From positions 173,053 through 237,052 of the forward strand of contig MU128990.1 in assembly GCA_014904985.1 (NCBI GenBank): a DNA stretch of 64,000 nt. Reading direction: 5' to 3'. Made by a program: the position numbers and the translations under genes. Below, piece by piece: positions 57,915-64,000 of the stretch. The DNA comes from Hydnum rufescens UP504. Taxonomy: Eukaryota > Basidiomycota > Agaricomycetes > Cantharellales > Hydnaceae. Every line of letters starts with the position of its first letter. Position 1 is the stretch's first letter. The notes under the pieces are model-generated. The model was not told the origin of the DNA, searched no databases, and was given only the letters and a program-made list of their open reading frames with translations.

Positions 57915-58690
57915 TTAGGCCTGGGTCCGTATGTGTACACCATCTGGATCCGCCACTGAGTTCCCGGGCGGGGCGATTAGTGCTTCCCTAATCCAACGTC
58001 CACCGAGATGTTGCCCAAAGGCAAGGACACCTTCCAGATCCTCGGCAAATTCCTCTGGAGCTTTAAAACGGAGTGTACTGTCAAGGACAAAAGACGCGAA
58101 ACCAGTCAGACCACTGTCCAGTATTCTCGACAGTCCAAAGTCGCACAAGACAGTGTGTCCCTCCATTGCAACAAGAATATTAACCTACAAGGACAGGTTA
58201 GAGAGTATATAGTGGTGAGGGAATCTGAGTATCGAACCCCTTTCAAGTCACCATGTATAATTCGTGGATCTTCCTCATGGAGATATCGGAGCCCACTCGC
58301 CACGTCTTCGGACTAAGCACTTCGGCATTACCAATGGCTCGGATTGGACGTTGGGAACTCGTTGGATGTCCTGAAGAACAGTGCCAATTGCGTATCAAGG
58401 CGTAACAGGAGCAGGCCTCAATTTCCGGGAGACGAGGCCAAGAGCTGGGAGGGGCACGATGTGTCCGCATGACCCAGCAAATTCCATACTCGCGCTTCCC
58501 CTTTCGACCTGTATGGAACAGTCGTATCAATGAGATCCCAACTGATAATGGTTTCATAAGTAATACCTTGAGAGTTTTTTTTATCCCCGCGTTCATTCTC
58601 CAGACGTGGTATTCAAAGGATCTTTGCGGCAACCTAGTTCAAGAGAAGGCTGGCTTAGGCTGGAGACTCTTGCGCCTAGTTTGGTCTTGA
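57915..58690 (-). pseudogene. Kinase K5 fragment
   Basis: Minus-strand remnants carry LRYLHEEDPRIIHGDLKG (58300-58240), CDFGLSRILDSG and KAPEEFAEDLEG (58140-58030). The C-lobe is missing. The upstream exon is frame-broken (PTSSQRPIRAIG matches the paralogous NVRREPLV region in another frame). Part of the beta-3 exon is present near 58620. Confidence 0.7.
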
Positions 58691-59331
58691 GACTTTTTCT
58701 AGGCGACGAGCGGCTGAAGATTCTGAATCAGGTAACAAGAATCAAGTGGGGGTGGGAGTGGGAGTTTGGACAGAAAAGCTAGATTCAATCACTAATGTCA
58801 AGTTCAGTATTAGTAACCGTAGAGTGTCAGGATAAGGTTACATATGTCATTCCGAAAGGTGACAAAGTATACAGCCCAATTTCTAGAGAAAAAGACAAGG
58901 CATTGTTGTATGTCGATGACACAGAATTGGATGCAGCAAATAATGGGAATGACCATGTGGGAATGATGATGTGGGCATGAGACAGACTGATAAATTTGGG
59001 TTCGTATACCACGTAAATAGGCGGAGTTCGCCGAGAGCGGTCCACCGAAGCACTACCCAGGGCTTTACACTTGGGTAAATACGTGGTCGGAGTGATGCGT
59101 CAATGGGAAAAGGGCTGGGACAGGACAATTGCTGTGGGAATTGATGAAGTACGATGATGTATGATAGATAGTACGGCGATGGTGTCGGCATGACGGCGGG
59201 GCATGACGGCTCGGACGTTAAGCAAAAACGGTACGAGAATAAAAATCAGGATGGGTTTGAGGAGGACCAACCATCGCAAAGCCATTGGGGGACAAAGGCC
59301 GACTTCGAGGCACCTAAATCTGTTGAACGGG
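58691..59331. other. Spacer with start of second duplicated block
   Basis: From about 58862 onwards it parallels 44640 onwards (GGCATTGTTG, GGGTAAATACGTGG, GGATGGGTTTGAGGAGGACC). No gene is seen. Confidence 0.6.
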
Positions 59332-61176
59332 CTACAACACTCCCAAGGTGCGACATATGTCTGAGATGCTCGGGCGACGAGCGGGCTCTGGATCCCAGCT
59401 AGGCCCCAAGAATTCCAGATTATGATGAGAAGTAATGGAGTCCATATTGTATGGAGATTCGCCCTCGCAGATAGCGCGAACTATTGGAGCGAAATTCTTA
59501 TACCAGGTGAATGGGGGATCTCCAGTCATAATCTACAAGGTATGGGGAATAAGATCGGTGCCAGTCTCAGACCCGTTGAGTGCAAACCTGAACGTATGTG
59601 CACGCGTACGCATATACGTCGCTTAGAAGAGTTCGGGGCCCCGAATCATCGCTCAACTGTTCTTGGGCCATGAAACGAATTGTCCCACCAAAGGCGGAGG
59701 ATGTAAAACCAGGCGTATCCCGTATTATAGACAGGCCAAAGTCACACAAAGCTGCACGTCCATCGTTTGCAACAACAACATTGGCCTACAACGGCAGATT
59801 AGAATGTATACACTGGCAGGATCGGAGTATGTGAGAATCGAACCCCTTTCAAGTCACCATGTATAATCGGCGGGTCTTGTTCGTGGAGATATCGGAGCCC
59901 CCTCGCTACATCTTCGCACTAAACACATCCGTAAGAACACCAAATGGGAACTCATGAAAGAACTTCGGCATTACCAATGGTTCGCGAGCCACGTTGGGAC
60001 GTTGGATATAGTCAAGAATATTGCCGCATGAGTACCAAGGTGAAACAAGACCAGGCACCAATTCGTCTGAAACGAGGCCAAAATCAGGCCCCAATTCCCC
60101 TGAGAAGAGGCCAAGAAGAGGCACGATATTGAGATGTTCCAGCGACATCCATACTCGCGCTTCCCGTTTCAACCTCTATGGAATAATCGTATCAATGGGA
60201 TTCCGCTGACGATCGCTCCATAATACCTTGAGATCTTTATTATTCCCCAGGACCCGTGGCCAAAGCACCTTCAGGGCAACCTAGTTCAAGAGGAAAGCTT
60301 TAGTGGAACCAAAGTTTCACAAGATTCTTGAGCCTACTTTGGTCGAGCTCCCCTGAGACTCCTTCCTATCAGCAAGGAACACCAAGGAATATCCACCCTG
60401 AGCGACCAAGGTCTTGTTGTGTATTTCACGAGTGAGGTCGGGAACTACGGAGTCAGGGAAGGATTCCGTGTTATTCGATACATCTCCGTCTGACCAACGA
60501 ACTGAGCCATGTGATCGGGCGTCGCTCCCGCCCATGGAGTTTGACAAGGCTGAGGGGCAGATGGCACTCGAGGGGATGCGATCGGATTGAAGGGAAGCAT
60601 CAGGCTCGACACTTGAAGAAGAGGGGAGTTTAACAGGCGCGACAAGGGGGGGGGGACCAGATGCAGGCGAACTTCTCTCCGTGCCCGAAGATGGATCACA
60701 TTGCTCAGGGGAAGTATCGCTAGCATCATAGATGTCATCGCTTGGGTTGTGGCCCTTGGGTGTATGGCTCGAAGGGGTGGTGCTTGCGAATTGACCAGAG
60801 GTATCTAGGCGCGTGGATGCGGAGGACATATTTGATGCAGACCTGGAAGGGAAGCAACGTCCCCCACTAAACCGGTCATCCATAGGACGGGTGTGACCTC
60901 CATTTGAACTGGAACCGTCATTGTCGGAGGCTGTGGCCCGTAGGCCAAGAGGATTTCTGCATGAACAGATGTTGAATAGGTTGCATTGTCACGACGAGAA
61001 TCGTACTTAGATGGGACTGGAGACTGCAAGCCCGAAACTTTCATTATTGGCTTGCGCCCACTGGAATCATCTGCGATGGCTTGAAGTGCTTTCAACAGTG
61101 CGGGATGGGATGTCTCTGTCTGTAAACCTTCAAAGGGAAGATCTAGTGGCGAGGAAGTGGGGGAAGAGATTATCAT
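59332..61176 (-). CDS. Kinase K6, tyrosine-kinase-like, intact frame
   Basis: The N-terminal region (ATG 61176) is Ser/Pro/Thr-rich and about 240 residues long, in two exons. The kinase exons are in phase: SVVPDLTREIHNKTLVAQGG, VALKVLWPRVLG, KREARVWMSLEHLNIVPLL, HEQDPPIIHGDLKG, ANVVVANDGRAALCDFGLSI, then the C-lobe ending SISDICRTLGVL. The glycine loop (GGYSLVF), beta-3 lysine, HGDLKGAN and DFG are all present. The APE motif reads AQE (RFMAQEQL). There is a small in-frame internal duplication, GPDFGLVSDELVPGLVSP, compared with GLVSP in its paralogues. It is head to head with K7 and is the sister of K1. Confidence 0.78.
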
Positions 61177-61189
61177 GCGTCCCCGGAAC

Positions 61190-61375
61190 GAGGGAAGAGA
61201 GAGAACGAGGGAGATGTGAGAGAGAGGACGGAGGGGACGGAGGACAGGACAGAGGACAGGTCAGAGGACAGGACAGAGGACAGGACAGGACAGAGGACAG
61301 GACAGGACGGAGAGATGACGGAGAATGTGTACGGAAGAGAGGACGGAGAGGGGACGAAGGAGATGAGGGAGAGAA
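61190..61375. repeat. Purine-rich GGACAGGACAGA minisatellite between K6 and K7
   Basis: About six to eight units of ACAGGACAGAGG lie within a nearly pure-purine plus strand, just 5' of K6. The equivalent K1/K2 spacer is purine-rich but without this unit. Confidence 0.85.
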
Positions 61376-61791
61376 AGGACCAACCTGGTGAGTGAGAATT
61401 GAGCGCTTAGGTGTCCATGTAAAGCCTTGGCAAGCCTCGCCTACGAGGATGCCTCATTCTAAGCGCGGCAAAGGCACACGCGATGGCAGTGAAACCGGTG
61501 TATTACTTCAAAATTACAGTAAACGCCAGTTTCCGCAGTCGGTGCTGTCGCCCCTGTGAGTAATTTTTCAGCAATTACAGTAACACGGCTGGTGAAATGA
61601 TATGGGGGCAGGGTGAACTGACGCTGAGTTGTTTCCAACACCCCCACTGGGAGGCGGTGAATCCCTCGCGTAATTGCAAACTTGTGCTTCGCTCTTATTG
61701 CTATGAGGGCAAATGACATTCAGACAAAACCACCCCGTCTTCCACAAACTACCCCTCAACTCCGCAGACGAATATCGTTCCAAGGTTGATA

Positions 61792-63189
61792 ATGCTATGC
61801 TCCTCCATCCTAGCGTATGGATTTGCTCCAGAGGGCCTTAACCAACTCACCGGGGGCATAGAGCCGATTGACTCTGACCCCTGCAACCCCTTCGCCCTTC
61901 GCCATCCGCCGGGAATCGCCCACAGCAGGTCCCGCTCTACGGCCCCCATGATGGGGACCAACCGTGACGTCGTATCACAGCATGATCATACCACACGAGC
62001 CAGGAATGTGGAGACAGGTGCGGATGTCCCCAACTCATTCCTATCGGGTTATATCCAATTCCTGCCCGACTTTGTAGTTCCTGACCTCACTCGTGAAATA
62101 CACAACAAGACCTTGGTCGTTCATGGCGGATATTCCTTGGTGTTCTGTGCTGATAGGAAGGAGTCTCAAGTGAGTTCGACCAAAGTAGGCGCAAGAATCT
62201 TGTGCAACTTTGGTTCCACTACAGCCTTCCTCTTGAACTAGGTCGCCCTGAAGGTGCGTTGGTCACGGGCCTTGGGGAATAAACTCGTGGATAAAGATCT
62301 CAAGGTATTGTGGAACGATCGTCAGCGAAATCCCATTGATACGATTATTCCATAGAGGTTGAAACGGAAAGTGCGAGTATGGGCGTCGCTGGAGCATCCC
62401 AATATCGTGCCTCTTCTTGGCCTCTGCTCGGGGGAATTGGGGCCTGGTCTTGTTACGCCTTGGTACTCCAATGGCAATATTCTTCAGTATCTCCGACGAG
62501 TTCCCAACGTGAGACGTGAACCATTGGTAATGCCCAAGTGCTTTCGTGACTTCTCATGTTATGTTCTTACCAAAAGTGCTTAGTGCGAAGACGTGGCGAG
62601 TGGGCTCCGATATCTCCACGAGCAAGACCCGCCGATTATACACGGAGACCTTAGAGGGGTTGGCTATTCTGATGTTCCCATCACTATATACTCTCTAACC
62701 CGTTCTTGTAGGCCAACGTTCTTGTTGCAATGGATGGACACGCTGTCTTGTGCGATTTTGGCCTGGCGACAATACTGGACAGTGATCCGACTGGTTTCAC
62801 GTCCTTCACCCTTGGCTGTACACTCCGTTTCACAGCTCCAGAGGAATTTGCCAACGATCTGGAAGGTAGAAGTATTCCAACAGATGTTTACTCTTATGCA
62901 TGCACATATGCTCAGGTCTGCACACCCTAGTCTGTAGCGATTGTTTGTGATTCTCACTCTCTATCCATTTCCATAGATTATGACCGGGGAACCTCCATTC
63001 CATTGGTGTAGGACCGACCCCCTGATAATGCGCGCTATCTGTGGGGGTGAACTTCCCTACAGAATTGATTCCATCGTTTCCCATCATGATCTTGGATTCC
63101 TGGAGCCTAGCTGGGATGCCGATCCCGCTTGTCGCTCCACCATGTCAAACATATGTCGCATTTTGGGCATTCCGGAGGATGCTCCTTGA
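61792..63189 (+). CDS. Kinase K7, tyrosine-kinase-like, intact frame
   Basis: Six exons fit in phase: 61792-62184, 62242-62304, 62356-62526, 62584-62658, 62712-62915 and 62977-63189, encoding about 372 residues. Introns are 51-61 nt and GT-AG. The N-terminal 100 residues are of unknown function, followed by LPDFVVPDLTREIHNKTLVV. The kinase motifs are complete: GGYSLVF, VALKV, IIHGDLRGANVLV, CDFGLA, TAPEEF and the C-lobe to GIPEDAP. It is the most complete plus-strand kinase here, sister to K2 but with a normal glycine loop. Start: 61792 is the first in-frame ATG. Its targets are unknown. Confidence 0.82.
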
Positions 63190-63690
63190 GCCCTATGACC
63201 CTTCCGTTTATGTGTTTGTGTAGGACACGACTGGCCTTTCTGGATGGCTTAGGCAGTCGTATGGGAATAACCTTGCGGGTCCAGGATGACTGAAGGTATT
63301 CCTTCATACAGCGCCCGATGTACAACTTGATCTTTCTCGTAGTTGACTACTAATGAAATCCATTTGTGAGTGACATAGTCGCTATAGCCACTAAGAGCTG
63401 TAATGAGCCCGTTGTACTGGCGTCTTGGATTGATGTCATGATTTCTCATTCTCCAGGTGGCTTGGAAACAGGATCAGTACACTTGGGTAATAACTTCCAA
63501 GAATTTAGCCAAAGCAACTGCACACTATAGTAGCGTAATTAGATGCTGGTTTCATGTTAGATTTGGGCGATGCTCCACAAGGACAGCCTCGAAACATGCC
63601 CGGAATTGTAAACAGAGCGTTTCGGGGTTCTCCTTGAAAGTCTTTTTGTTTAGCAATTAGTTTGCTGTCGTTACTTAGCTGTGCTCAGCA
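63190..63690. other. Spacer K7 - second questin oxidase, duplicate of 49374-49894
   Basis: Sequence closely follows the earlier spacer with small deletions. No gene is seen. Confidence 0.65.
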
Positions 63691-64000
63691 ATGGCTTCAG
63701 TTTCCACTCTCGATCTTGACTGGTTCTTCTCTGAGCCTTCTTGTTCCCCACCTTCCCCGCTTTGTCCACCCACTCTCGCGGGCCACACCGATGACTCTGT
63801 TCAGACCTCCGAACCCTTCTCAAACTCAACTTCCAAAATCACCACATCTTCATAAACGCGCTTGGTTTTCACAAGTCCCATCGCTCTTTCTTTATACTTC
63901 CCTTGCATCACTCATGAGCAATCCTATAGTCACGTGCTACATCACCTATTTGCCAAATTTGCCCTGGGAGCCGACTCAATTTACTGAGGGCCATCTATGA
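63691..64000 (+). pseudogene. Questin-oxidase-like, second copy, frameshifted and cut by window edge
   Basis: The start MASVSTLDLDWFFSEPS matches the copy at 49895. One base is missing near 63810 (GTTCAGACCTCCG against GTTCAGACCCTCAG), which shifts the frame and gives a stop at about 63855. The next exon (HVLHHLFAKFALGA-like, from about 63930) is preserved as sequence. The rest is outside the window. Confidence 0.75.

Overview
The window looks like nuclear DNA of a mushroom-forming basidiomycete (Agaricomycetes). The evidence is short spliceosomal introns (50-65 nt, GTRNGT...CTAAY...YAG), a fungal Zn2Cys6 motif, a VPS13-like relic, a TPR protein joined to an MLKL-like helical domain, tandem tyrosine-kinase-like kinases with HGDLKGAN-type catalytic loops, questin-oxidase-like genes and agaricomycete-type Ty3/Gypsy elements. 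I cannot name the species.

Region 1 (1-33.8 kb) is a deep nest of transposable elements with no intact host gene. The scaffold is a decayed Ty3/Gypsy element (family A) on the plus strand: LTR 1-1263, gag, protease, RT-RNase H, integrase, then an unusual third ORF. It ends against an inverted LTR (23818-25369). That LTR lies in the gag of a second Gypsy element (family B, minus strand), whose LTR (26447-31965) is itself full of insertions. Inserted in these are hAT-like MITEs with perfect 8-bp target duplications, solo LTRs with perfect 5-bp duplications, and three large fold-back elements (E1 2724-7829, E2 15533-23012, E3 28658-30769).

The most striking objects are E1 and E2. Each is about 5 kb before later insertions, with terminal inverted repeats CAGGCTGGTCAGTCA / CACCTTGGTCAGTCA and 8-bp duplications. 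Each is organised as a giant imperfect palindrome. From the central palindrome, both arms run outwards as tandem arrays of exon-intron-like cassettes. A cassette has a hairpin ending in GGTGTGTGG, then AAG|GTAAGT, then a second hairpin (AAAAAGAGCAGC...GCTGCTCTTTTT), a TACTAAC branch site and TTCTAG. Stems in different cassettes carry paired changes on both sides. No convincing protein is encoded.

Region 2 (33.8-44.4 kb) is gene-like: a minus-strand MLKL_NTD-like/TPR gene, a minus-strand Zn2Cys6-type gene, a plus-strand multi-exon unknown gene, a small inverted-repeat transposon, and the broken 3' part of a VPS13-like gene.

Region 3 (44.4-64 kb) is a cluster of seven related kinase genes or relics on both strands, with one intact-looking and one frameshifted questin-oxidase-like gene. 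A block [kinase minus - kinase plus - questin oxidase plus] starting near 44.64 kb recurs near 58.86 kb, so the cluster grew by segmental duplication. Single-base deletions and truncations have since killed several copies. Kinases at 47968-49373, 59332-61176 and 61792-63189 retain open spliced catalytic domains.
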